From a virus, in the IMG/VR virus record IMGVR_UViG_3300046810_000094, positions 1-30,754 of that record: 30,754 bases of DNA; one strand, given 5' to 3'. A program made the translations under genes and the position numbers. Numbering within the stretch: the stretch's first letter is position 1; each line of letters opens with the position of its first letter. The notes under the pieces were generated by a model, which ran no database searches, had not been told where the DNA came from, and saw nothing but the letters and a program-made list of their open reading frames with translations. Shown one piece after another: positions 7,833-15,788 of this stretch.

Positions 7833-9446
7833 TTATGAAAGCCAGTTGCTGGAGAAGAAGTCGCCGCCACCAGAAATGAGCATGTCGGCTACGGCGTCGA
7901 AGATCGTGTCGATCTGATCATCGTGGTCGTGGGTGTCGTCGGCGGTGAACGCGGATGCTTCGGTGAGGAACGTCGGAACCCAGTCCGTGGGGGCAATGGC
8001 CACGCCCCGGTGATCCTTCACCTGGTCGATCTTGTTGCCGTGCTCGTCGTAGATGGCGGGCACGAAGACCCGACCAGACTTAAACCACGGCACGGCATCC
8101 ATGCAGCGCACTACTTTGTTGCTGGCGGGGCCGCGCGGCTGGGGTTGAATCTGGATCGATCCCTTTTTGCTGATCGTCTGAATCAGGCCGGTGCCGCTCG
8201 ACTTGTCCTCGACTCGCATGTAGCGAAGGGTTGCTGGTCGGAAGTTGTCCCAAGGCTGCCAGCGCTGCCAGACCTTGAGCGCTTCGGTCTCCAGATCACC
8301 CGCATCCCATTTGCCGCGAACAATCTCGATGATGTAAAGGTTGCCATCTATGCCCAGGCCGCAGTGACTGAACACCGAGAAGTCGTGCTGCTCGTCGGTC
8401 TTTTGAGCGGTGTCGACATACACGCCGCGCCAAACAAGAAATGGCAACTGCTCGTAGGTCGGGAACCAGTCGGCATCGATCATGCCGCCAGTCAAGGCGA
8501 TGGGTGACTGCTGGTACTGGCTGACCAGTGTGTAGGCATCACGGTCCCACAGCGCCATCAAGTCAAATACCGATTCCTTTGCAGGCCAGTACGACCAGTA
8601 TTCAACGCCGCCTCGGACTACTGAGGGCCCGCTGAATACGTCGCGCTCGGCGTGCTCACGGATCTCGCGCGGTAAGCCTTCGATGTACTCGCGCGTCACC
8701 AAGGCTGGAACCTTGATGTGCGAGAAATCGAGGCCCATGCCGCCGGCGAGCAGGAAGCCAGATACGTCATCGGTGTGCAGCCGCTGCTGAGTGCATATAA
8801 CCGGGGTGTCAGGTGACGCACGCCGACTGCGTAGCGTGTTGACCACGATCCGCTGAGCTTTGGCGCGCATGGTCGCGCTGAATGCGCTGTCGGCTTTTTC
8901 CGGATCATCGAGGTTGATGAATCCGCTGAAGCCTTCCGAGATGTACCCGCCCCGGACGCCAGTGATCTGTCCGCCAGTTGAGCGGCTGAAGATCTGATGC
9001 TTGTTGCGCCCGTTGTCGTCGGTGACGATCCAATTCGCGACGTCAGCTTTCCCCAGAGCGCAGGGCCAGAGCTCCTGATATTCAGCGCTGGTGATGATCG
9101 ACTTGATGCGGTTGGAGTTTTCTTCGACCAGCGATTTCGAGTAGGAAACGCTCAGATTGCGCGTCCGGTCGAACTTCGTCATCACGTATGCAGGCAGGTG
9201 AATTGACCAGTATTCGGTCTTGGTGCCACCTGGTGGCATGTTGAAGACGACGTTCTTGAGCTTGCCCTGCAGGACCTGCTGGGCGGTGTAATCCATGTAG
9301 CGGTGATGCCAGTTGCACAGAAACTTCATCCCCTGATTGATCTGGAAAAAGACGCGCATGAACGCGAGCGGGGAATGCTCGCTGATCATTTTGGATGCTT
9401 CTTTTTCCTCCCGACTCATTGTTTCCCAGTCGAGAAGCGCGGTCAT
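7833..9446 (-). CDS. terL: Terminase large subunit
   Basis: A 537-residue packaging motor that cuts and pumps phage DNA into the prohead. The ATPase has a variant Walker A, MPPGGTKTE (residues 70-78), a Walker B, GFINLDDP (residues 175-182), and a coupling motif in VICTQQRLH (residues 217-224). The RNase H-like nuclease half begins at VYVDTAQK (first acidic residue near 348). The gene overlaps TerS by ATGA. Its place after the tail fibre genes and before the tailspike, about 16 kb from the portal gene, is unusual, since terminase normally adjoins the portal. Confidence 0.93.
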   Translation of the reverse strand: MTALLDWETMSREEKEASKMISEHSPLAFMRVFFQINQGMKFLCNWHHRYMDYTAQQVLQGKLKNVVFNMPPGGTKTEYWSIHLPAYVMTKFDRTRNLSVSYSKSLVEENSNRIKSIITSAEYQELWPCALGKADVANWIVTDDNGRNKHQIFSRSTGGQITGVRGGYISEGFSGFINLDDPEKADSAFSATMRAKAQRIVVNTLRSRRASPDTPVICTQQRLHTDDVSGFLLAGGMGLDFSHIKVPALVTREYIEGLPREIREHAERDVFSGPSVVRGGVEYWSYWPAKESVFDLMALWDRDAYTLVSQYQQSPIALTGGMIDADWFPTYEQLPFLVWRGVYVDTAQKTDEQHDFSVFSHCGLGIDGNLYIIEIVRGKWDAGDLETEALKVWQRWQPWDNFRPATLRYMRVEDKSSGTGLIQTISKKGSIQIQPQPRGPASNKVVRCMDAVPWFKSGRVFVPAIYDEHGNKIDQVKDHRGVAIAPTDWVPTFLTEASAFTADDTHDHDDQIDTIFDAVADMLISGGGDFFSSNWLS

Positions 9447-9892
9447 AGGCGATCGAGAACAGATTCGAGGGTTTTCTTGTCCACCGTAACCTGCGACTTC
9501 GTTTCGATAGCGCCGCCATTCTTGCCGGTCAGCTCAACGATTTTCTTGTCCAGGCCCAGCAGCTTGGCTTTACCCATGGTCGCTCCTACGGCGGCGGCAG
9601 CTTGTGGCGTCTCCGCCGATAAAGCTGCCTTGCGGGCCTCTTCCAGCTCAAGCAGGAGAGTGTCTACGGTGATCTGGTGACGATCCATCACGCGCTCGCG
9701 CAACTCTGCCAGCCGCTCCTGAACCTGAGGCAGTTGAAGGACGTTGTACCCTTCGCGGCCAATCGTGGCCGTGGCCATGTTGGCGGTGCTGTAGGCGATG
9801 CGGTATGACTCGGCAGCATTCGCGGTTTCAACGTAGGCAAGACAGAACTTTTCCATCTTTTCGCTGAATTTACGCTTGCGCTTCACTTCCAT
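9443..9892 (-). CDS. terS: Terminase small subunit
   Basis: A 149-residue DNA-recognition subunit of the packaging enzyme. It begins with a basic stretch and the Terminase_2-type opening SEKMEKFCLAYVETANAAESYRIAY is readable at residues 9-33, the usual helix-turn-helix region; LPQVQERLAELRERV follows as the oligomerisation helix. The ATGA overlap with TerL and the size agree. The start at 9892 lies 1 nt after the stop of the preceding gene. Confidence 0.88.
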   Translation of the reverse strand: MEVKRKRKFSEKMEKFCLAYVETANAAESYRIAYSTANMATATIGREGYNVLQLPQVQERLAELRERVMDRHQITVDTLLLELEEARKAALSAETPQAAAAVGATMGKAKLLGLDKKIVELTGKNGGAIETKSQVTVDKKTLESVLDRL

Positions 9893-9893
9893 A

Positions 9894-10091
9894 TCACACC
9901 TGCGGACTTACCAGTTTCCACTTGTACCCGACCCACTTCGGGATCTTGTTCGCTGTGAAAATTGGAGGTTTGGTTTCGGTCGTTCCGGCTGGCAGCAGCC
10001 AGTTCCCGGGAACCATTGGATCGGCGTCGGCCAGCGTCTCACCCATGTACCAGCCATCAGCGTCGTATTGATAAACAGTCTTCTGGCTCAT
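9894..10091 (-). CDS. Tail-fibre assembly-like small protein
   Basis: A 65-residue protein starting MSQKTVYQYDADGWYMGET. The ATG at 10091 overlaps the stop of the collar fibre by ATGA, which is why it is preferred over the ATG at 10106. DADGWYMGETLADADP...PGNWLLPAGTT...PP has the layout of the start of caudoviral tail-fibre assembly proteins and of fibre-tip modules, while the C-terminal chaperone part is missing. It may be a short chaperone or a structural cap. Confidence 0.65.
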   Translation of the reverse strand: MSQKTVYQYDADGWYMGETLADADPMVPGNWLLPAGTTETKPPIFTANKIPKWVGYKWKLVSPQV

Positions 10092-10969
10092 AGGTATCTG
10101 ATCCACCGCACTTGAACGAGGTTGACTGGGCGGGCTTCAGGGCCACCGTTCGTGCCAATGCTGACGACGTGCGTGTGGTTACCTGCCGCAGTCGTTGAAA
10201 TGGTCTGATAGCCATCCGTGGATAGGTCCCCAAGCACCGCGTTTCCCCCAACAGATGTCGAATCAGCCAAGATTTTTTCACGCTGAAACGTCGTCGAGTG
10301 CTGGTGCTCACCGGCATTACTGGTAGAGGCAGAGTGACCGTGCTGAAGGTTCTGGCTCGGCTGTGGCGTATTGCCTAATCCGCGACCGGTATCTACGCCT
10401 CTACCGTCATCAAGCATGCGTGGGAACATGCCGCGCCAATCGGGAAGCCTGAACTGGGTGCTGAGCTCGCCGCCGGTGTTGTAGTCGGTGGTGATTTTGG
10501 CGAATAGCTTCGGGTATGCCGATCGGAGCAGTAACGCGCCGTTGCATTTCAGCCAGCCCGAGTCAGGCGAGCCGTTATGGGCGACGTCCTTATATTCACC
10601 AACGGTGAAACTGGAATACAGGCTCGCGCCGATGAGACGCCAGTAAGCAGCGCTGCTGGGAGGTGAATTACCGACATTGCCGTCTGCGATCGACTCGTAA
10701 TAGAGGCCGTCTTCTGCAAGGCAAGGCGCCCCGTTTGAGTAAACCGCCTCGTTATGCCAGGTCATCGCGCCATGGCGCTCGATGTCCTGCAGCGCTGAGT
10801 CGACCCGGTTATGCCAATAATTCTCCTGGCCGGCAGGAGGTGCGTCCTTGTCCTGGCCGCCTTCCCAGCCGGTGCCGATCCTGAGGTCACCGGGGTTCTG
10901 AAAAACCGTCGAAACATTCTGCGTCTCGACGTCTTCTGCCCAGCGCTTGTTAAAGGCTTGTCTTGCCAT
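10088..10969 (-). CDS. Tail fibre with phage tail-collar domain
   Basis: A 293-residue fibre. The N-terminal 110 residues attach to the baseplate. In the centre, SGWLKCNGALLLRSAYPKLF and FRLPDWRGMFPRM form the tail-collar domain. The His-rich HGHSASTSNAGEHQHS and the later NHTHVV provide H-x-H pairs that in related fibres bind iron along the shaft. It starts 1 nt over the stop of the DUF2612-like gene. With the separate beta-helix spike, the particle seems to carry two receptor-binding proteins. Confidence 0.85.
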   Translation of the reverse strand: MARQAFNKRWAEDVETQNVSTVFQNPGDLRIGTGWEGGQDKDAPPAGQENYWHNRVDSALQDIERHGAMTWHNEAVYSNGAPCLAEDGLYYESIADGNVGNSPPSSAAYWRLIGASLYSSFTVGEYKDVAHNGSPDSGWLKCNGALLLRSAYPKLFAKITTDYNTGGELSTQFRLPDWRGMFPRMLDDGRGVDTGRGLGNTPQPSQNLQHGHSASTSNAGEHQHSTTFQREKILADSTSVGGNAVLGDLSTDGYQTISTTAAGNHTHVVSIGTNGGPEARPVNLVQVRWIRYL

Positions 10970-11628
10970 CAGGACACATCTCCGGGCAGTGTGAAGTTTG
11001 CAAAGTTGTAGATGCGGTCAGAGGCCTGCTCGATCGCGGCGATGTTTGTCGGCAGGATGAATATCTGGCCGATGCGCGTACCTTGCGGGCGAGGGATGAT
11101 GTCGAAGTTGTCGAGCAGGTACTGCGTGGTGTTGTCCAGTTCTGAGGCGATTCCGATGTCGAATGACTTGTCGCCGTTGCTTGCGAGCGCGGTCACCTTG
11201 ACGCCGATCACGATTTCCAGAAGCTGAATGATGCTGTCGCTGGTGCCGTCGCTGACATTACGTGCGATCTTGGCCTTGATCAGTTTCCGGTACAGGTCAT
11301 TGTTGAGCGGCGCGTCGACCGCGGCACCATCACCGATGTAAGGAGCGACGTTGTAGTTGGTGTAGCTGTCGTTCCCTGCGTAGCCGAAGACGTCATATGC
11401 TGCCCCGCGAAGGATCGGCCGAGGGATTCCCACGATACGACCGATCACGTCCAGCTGTTCGCCGGTTACCGTGTCAACGTCATAACTGCCGTAGATCTGG
11501 TCGATAGCGGGTTCCAGGCTATCGTTGGCGACCTGAGGCAGATGCGTCAGCCACTTCAGCATGAGTGGCTTGCCGCGATACTGGTTGATGATCCGCTTCT
11601 TCGCCCGCTCGACGTGGTCCATGTTCAT
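10969..11628 (-). CDS. DUF2612-type baseplate protein (gpI-like)
   Basis: A 219-residue baseplate component linking the J-like wedge to the fibre. LTHLPQVANDSLEPAI...YDVDTVTGEQLDVIGRIVGIPRP at residues 27-75 is the hallmark segment of DUF2612. The second half carries a wedge-type helical part with IQLLEIVIGVKV. ATGA overlap with the J-like gene and the position between gpJ-like and fibre genes agree. Confidence 0.82.
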   Translation of the reverse strand: MNMDHVERAKKRIINQYRGKPLMLKWLTHLPQVANDSLEPAIDQIYGSYDVDTVTGEQLDVIGRIVGIPRPILRGAAYDVFGYAGNDSYTNYNVAPYIGDGAAVDAPLNNDLYRKLIKAKIARNVSDGTSDSIIQLLEIVIGVKVTALASNGDKSFDIGIASELDNTTQYLLDNFDIIPRPQGTRIGQIFILPTNIAAIEQASDRIYNFANFTLPGDVS

Positions 11629-12884
11629 AGCGTCACCGTAACGTCGATGTTGTCAGGATCGAAGGTGGCCATCTGCGCGATACCCGGCTGGATAGGCGTT
11701 AAGCCCTGGCTTACGGCGCTGGTCCCGATCGTCAGGCTGATGATGTAGCTGTCGCCGTACTGCCCAAGGATCTTGTTGACGGGTGTGTACAGTCGGCCTA
11801 CCGGAACAAGCTCGCCTATGTCGTAGCCGCCCTGGTTGAATCCGGACACCGATTCGCCGGCAAATAGCGACTTGGTCGAGTCCTCGATGATGGCCGTCCT
11901 TAGACGATCCTCGATGTCGAAAGGAAGGTTTCCGACCTTTTTGACATTCAAAGCAACGAACACAGGAAGCCCGACAGCGCGCTGGAAGGTCATTGTTTCC
12001 ACGTTGCCGGTGGTGGGAGACGTTACCTCGACCTTCACCCCGGTAGCTCCCGGTGGGTCAACCCATGTGTCTGTCTTGGTGCTATAGCGCGGATACATCG
12101 GGGTGCCTGGGTTGTATTTCGCATACATCGCTTTGCCGATGTCTGCATCCGATCCACCGTTCACAATTACCGCGATGGCCGTGTACGGAATCCCGTCTGG
12201 ATCCGTTGGCGAATCACTGTTGTTCTCCAGGATCTTGACGTCGGTGACCCCTGACACGTTGGCGATGCTGGCCAGCATGTTGTCTTTCATGTTGCTGCCA
12301 GCCAGCGCTACCGAGTTGTTTCGGCGCGCCCTGAACTCAACATCGGACTCTGCCGCCTCACCAGGTGTGGCCTCGCCGTTGGTAACAGACGACCAGCCTG
12401 GGTAAGGAGTGCCAATGATGCTCAGCTCGCCGGCCCCAGCCAGAACTCGGCCAGAGGTCGAACAGGTCGCGAATCCCGTCGCGCTCTGGCTGATGCCGAT
12501 AACGATGGCTGAGGTTGTCAGCCACAGCGTGTTGTCGATCTTGCTGCGAATCTGCGAAAGAGCTGGCAAGACCGTCCCGGCAGGGCCTGTGATGGTGATA
12601 GGCGCGACCGAATAGGTAGCGGCGCGAATCTGCACGCCTGAGATTTTCCCGATGTCGCGCAGTGCCTCGCCCGTCGCGCTGTCCGGATCCTTGCTGCGGT
12701 AGGCCGCAACCACACCCTCGTCCAGGTTCGCCATCAGTTCGGCCTCAATGCCGACCAGCTCCCCATCCGGCGAGTCAGGATCAAGGTTCCAATCCGGATC
12801 GATGGCCAGCAGCTTTTGTTTGAGGGCCGCCAGGTAATCGTTGAGCGATTCGCCAGTGATGCCTTGATCTGTGATTTCAGCCAT
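11625..12884 (-). CDS. Baseplate J-like wedge protein
   Basis: A 419-residue protein of the baseplate J family, the main wedge around the hub. It opens with ITDQGITGESLNDYLAALK and contains LVGIEAELMANLDEG..AYRSKDPDSATGEALRDIGKI at residues 45-85, a well-conserved segment of the family, then the E-S-D-x-E-F-R-A-R-R block near residue 180. Starts 1 nt over the stop of the gp25-like gene. Confidence 0.9.
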   Translation of the reverse strand: MAEITDQGITGESLNDYLAALKQKLLAIDPDWNLDPDSPDGELVGIEAELMANLDEGVVAAYRSKDPDSATGEALRDIGKISGVQIRAATYSVAPITITGPAGTVLPALSQIRSKIDNTLWLTTSAIVIGISQSATGFATCSTSGRVLAGAGELSIIGTPYPGWSSVTNGEATPGEAAESDVEFRARRNNSVALAGSNMKDNMLASIANVSGVTDVKILENNSDSPTDPDGIPYTAIAVIVNGGSDADIGKAMYAKYNPGTPMYPRYSTKTDTWVDPPGATGVKVEVTSPTTGNVETMTFQRAVGLPVFVALNVKKVGNLPFDIEDRLRTAIIEDSTKSLFAGESVSGFNQGGYDIGELVPVGRLYTPVNKILGQYGDSYIISLTIGTSAVSQGLTPIQPGIAQMATFDPDNIDVTVTL

Positions 12885-13249
12885 TAAACGATCGCCTGCA
12901 CGTAGTTGATGTCTGCGCTGTCGCCATTCGAGCTGACGATCGTCGCGCTCACTGTGAGTTCGCGGGTTGCAGGGTCCGAGGTAACGCTGAAGGCGGTCAT
13001 GCCGGCGCAGCCCGGGGCAAGGAGAATCCGGCGACGGATGACCGCTTCGCGTGACGCGAGCCGTGACCCCTTGCCCAAGACGCTGCCGAACCAGTCGGTA
13101 CCGTCCGAGGTATCAAGAAACCACTCTCCAAGAAAGAATTTGAGCCGCGTGCGCACGTTCTGGGCGACCTCTTCGGCGGTGTAGCCGGTCAGCAGCTTGT
13201 TTTGACCCAAGGCCAGATCGCCGTCTGCATCTAGTTTTCTGACTGTCAT
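12884..13249 (-). CDS. Baseplate wedge, gp25/gpW-like
   Basis: A 121-residue protein with the order of a short baseplate lysozyme-like wedge: DGDLALGQN, then A-E-E-V-A-Q-N-V-R-T-R-L-x-x-F-L-G-E-W-F-L-D at residues 24-46, followed by G..W and the IRRRIL helix. This is the usual gp25/gp46 pattern. It sits between the spike and the J-like gene and overlaps the spike gene by ATGA. Confidence 0.82.
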   Translation of the reverse strand: MTVRKLDADGDLALGQNKLLTGYTAEEVAQNVRTRLKFFLGEWFLDTSDGTDWFGSVLGKGSRLASREAVIRRRILLAPGCAGMTAFSVTSDPATRELTVSATIVSSNGDSADINYVQAIV

Positions 13250-13932
13250 GGGATAGGTACCAAGCTTGTTCCGTCACCCGACTCGACGCCGGAGGTCCTG
13301 TGTGTTTTCAGGCTGATTTCGCCAGCGAACACATCGTTAGGGGTTGTGACCAGGCTTGCAGGGGTTATGGTTACGCCGTTGATGTTCACAGTGCCGTCGG
13401 CAGCGATGGTGATGAAGCCAGATCCATTGCTAAGCGAGATGGATGCGTCATCTTTTAGCCACGCGTACATCGATCCGCTGTTATTTCTCAGCCGGATGCC
13501 GTTGTTAGCGAAACCAGTGATCGCGCCCGGGATCGAGCGGATTCCCGGCATGAAATAGGCGTCATTGATCGAGAATCGGCGTGGCTCCGACTTCACTGCA
13601 ACGCCGCCTTGATCGACCCAGGAGTCGATGCACTCCTGCGAGAAGAGCAGCGCGCCCTCTGTGCCAGCGTCGACGCGACACTCCAGCGTTCCGCCAGAAG
13701 CACCCCAGAACTGCACCGGCACATGGATGATCGGCCGGCGCTCAGTTTTTGCGCCTTGGCGGTCCTCCAGCATCAGCCCGATCTGGACTTCGGCCAACTG
13801 GCTCACAGGATCAAAGCTGAGGACATGGCCGGGGATGCTGGTGCGTACGTTGTCTTTCAGGTACTCGCCGAAGATCTCCCGCAGCATCTTTGAGAACTGC
13901 GCCTGCGTGCGCGACGAAAGCGGATCGTTCAT
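13246..13932 (-). CDS. Baseplate spike, Gp138/gpV-type OB-fold
   Basis: A 228-residue cell-puncturing spike. Residues 30-110 hold the OB-fold (TSIPGHVLSFDPVSQLAEVQ... with the PIIHVPVQFWG strand) typical of Gp138 N-terminal domains. The following part has short, regular strands (NNGIRLRNNSG, DDASISLSNGSGFITIAADG, TVNINGVTI) that would form the triangular beta-helix. It overlaps its neighbours by ATGA at both ends. Confidence 0.8.
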   Translation of the reverse strand: MNDPLSSRTQAQFSKMLREIFGEYLKDNVRTSIPGHVLSFDPVSQLAEVQIGLMLEDRQGAKTERRPIIHVPVQFWGASGGTLECRVDAGTEGALLFSQECIDSWVDQGGVAVKSEPRRFSINDAYFMPGIRSIPGAITGFANNGIRLRNNSGSMYAWLKDDASISLSNGSGFITIAADGTVNINGVTITPASLVTTPNDVFAGEISLKTHRTSGVESGDGTSLVPIP

Positions 13933-14864
13933 CGAGTGGCCCTATCGGATATCCCTGACTGAGCAGCCGCGCTGAGGCGCAGACAGCTGATATGTGTTTC
14001 CCATGGGTCGCCGTGGGAGTCGCCCAGGAAGGCCAGAGAGTTGACCTTGTAGAAGCCCTCGCCGATGGTGCGCGGGACCTCGTAGAAATACGCCCCGGAG
14101 AATTCGAAGTGAGGCGCCATCGACTCAAGCTTGATGGTGCTGCCGAGCTTCAGCGCAGGGTTGAGCACTGAGCGGATGCCGATCTCGGTGTCAGTCACCA
14201 CTGGCGAGCCGATCATTCCCGTCGCGGAACTGATCGTGTAAACCTGATTCGGCATGGCGAAGCCGCGTTTGATGATCTTGATGGCGCCGTTTTCAACCAT
14301 CCAATCAAACTGGAATGTCTCTGCCAGTTCATTCATGCACGCGGTGGGGCTGCCTTGGAGCACCGTACCGCGCGACCGCCGTTTGAGCCCGGAGAAGTCA
14401 CCGTAGAACCTGATTTCTGCGTTGAACGGCTCTGCGCACGCCTCGATGATCTGAACCGGGTCTGTCTCGGCCGAAAGCGTCAGGTTGATAATGTTCTGAT
14501 CGCGCTCCTTGGCGGAGGACTTGCAGAAGAACCGAACGCCACGGGTAGAGCCGCCATCCTCCAGCACGCGCTGGGCGTTGGTGATCTGCCCGGTGAAGAT
14601 GTTGCCGAAGAGGCCCGCATAACCAGCATCGAAAGAGATGAACTCGTATTTCTTGGCGATTCCGTCGCCGAGCATCTGCCGAGTGGTGTATGCCGAGACG
14701 TTATAGATCGTGATTTCAGCAACGCTGAATGCGCCGCCGGCGAAGTGGATCACCTGGAAGGTGACCCGGAGGCCATCGCCGGTGACATCCATTTCGTAAG
14801 TCAACGACCCCGTTTCGCGACCGACCTTCAGCCGGTACCGGCGCATGTAGATTTCGTCAGCCAT
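13929..14864 (-). CDS. Baseplate hub-like protein
   Basis: A 311-residue protein starting MADEIYMRRYRLKVG. The ATG at 14864 overlaps the stop of the gene before; an upstream ATG at 14894 would add ten residues and a longer overlap. GDGLRVTFQVIHFAGG..SVAEITIYNVS (residues 30-60) is the early beta domain of the gp44/hub family, and SPTACMNELAETFQFDWMVENGAIKI near residue 190 the next domain. Position between the Pam3-plug-like gene and the spike agrees with a hub. Confidence 0.65.
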   Translation of the reverse strand: MADEIYMRRYRLKVGRETGSLTYEMDVTGDGLRVTFQVIHFAGGAFSVAEITIYNVSAYTTRQMLGDGIAKKYEFISFDAGYAGLFGNIFTGQITNAQRVLEDGGSTRGVRFFCKSSAKERDQNIINLTLSAETDPVQIIEACAEPFNAEIRFYGDFSGLKRRSRGTVLQGSPTACMNELAETFQFDWMVENGAIKIIKRGFAMPNQVYTISSATGMIGSPVVTDTEIGIRSVLNPALKLGSTIKLESMAPHFEFSGAYFYEVPRTIGEGFYKVNSLAFLGDSHGDPWETHISCLRLSAAAQSGISDRATR

Positions 14865-15159
14865 CGGACCACACCAGGGTATTCGTGATGCCAAGGTTGG
14901 CGGGTGTCGGCTGCTCGCCCTCCAGCACCAAGGACCCGTACTCAGTATCCGAAGGCGGATAAAGGCCGGCGAGTAGATCGACGTCTGGTAGCAAGTAACG
15001 GCCCGCCGTGAGTGTCGCGCCCAGCGGCGTCAGGATGTTCACGCGAAACACGCTGAGCCGAACCATCCACTGGAGCTCAATGGTGAGCGTGTTGTCACCC
15101 AGCCCGGCGCTGAAGGTTTGAGCAGGAAGGGCCTGAACCTCGACCTTGTACCGACTCAT
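14857..15159 (-). CDS. Small baseplate plug protein (Pam3 gp18-like)
   Basis: A 100-residue beta-rich protein. LTIELQWMVRLSVFRVNILTPLGATLTAGRYLLPDVDLLAGLYPP, read from residues 25-69, resembles the plug protein described in the cyanophage Pam3 baseplate. It is coupled to the Dit-like gene by ATGA and overlaps the hub gene. Function is by position and this resemblance only. Confidence 0.6.
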   Translation of the reverse strand: MSRYKVEVQALPAQTFSAGLGDNTLTIELQWMVRLSVFRVNILTPLGATLTAGRYLLPDVDLLAGLYPPSDTEYGSLVLEGEQPTPANLGITNTLVWSDG

Positions 15160-15788
15160 GCGATGACCTCCACGGACGCCGAGCCGGTCGTAACCATTGG
15201 CGCACCCTGAGTGGCAATCGGATCGTTCTGCGCCAGCTGGTCAGCAGAGGTGACGCCTTGGCCGACTTGGGAGCTGATGCGCCGGATCTCCTGAAGCTCG
15301 GCGATGAATATCAGGCCGTCTTCGTCTTCCGGGCGCGTCCGCTGATCAAGTCGAATGATGACCATCTCGGGCATGGTCTCGTATTCGGTCACCAGTTCGA
15401 TGGGGGCGCGCGACTTGAGCAAGGCCGATAGCGCGCGCCAGGTGGTGGCCGAGCGTGTCTCGTCGCTGCCCGCAAGCAGGTAGGCCGACACCGCACTGAT
15501 TGCCGCGCCAGCTACGCCGCCAACAGCCGAAGCGACTGCTCCAGCCCCCATCATCCCGATATCGTCAAGGCCAATCCCCAGCGGGGTGTTGGACACGGCA
15601 CCCGTCAACAGGTAGCGATCAGGAAGCAGAATTGCATGATCGTTGACGTTTGCCCCGAACTCGACCGGGAACTGCGTCAGCTGGATCGCCTTGCTGGTGA
15701 CGCCCTCAAGCTTGGCATCGAACTCGATAAGCCCCAGAGCAGGCAGCGTTTTCGAAAAGATGCTCATAACGCCGCTCATGACGCTCAT
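15156..15788 (-). CDS. Dit-like baseplate/tail protein
   Basis: A 210-residue protein after the tape measure. The N-terminal part (LIEFDAKLEGVTSKAIQLTQFPVEFGANVNDHAILLPDRY) and a later IELVTEYETMPEMVIIRLDQRT...IFIAELQEI have the layout of a Dit-like collar domain that starts the baseplate. An Ala/Gly-rich hydrophobic stretch between residues 77 and 105 lies between the two parts. Overlaps neighbours by ATGA on both sides. Confidence 0.65.
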   Translation of the reverse strand: MSVMSGVMSIFSKTLPALGLIEFDAKLEGVTSKAIQLTQFPVEFGANVNDHAILLPDRYLLTGAVSNTPLGIGLDDIGMMGAGAVASAVGGVAGAAISAVSAYLLAGSDETRSATTWRALSALLKSRAPIELVTEYETMPEMVIIRLDQRTRPEDEDGLIFIAELQEIRRISSQVGQGVTSADQLAQNDPIATQGAPMVTTGSASVEVIA

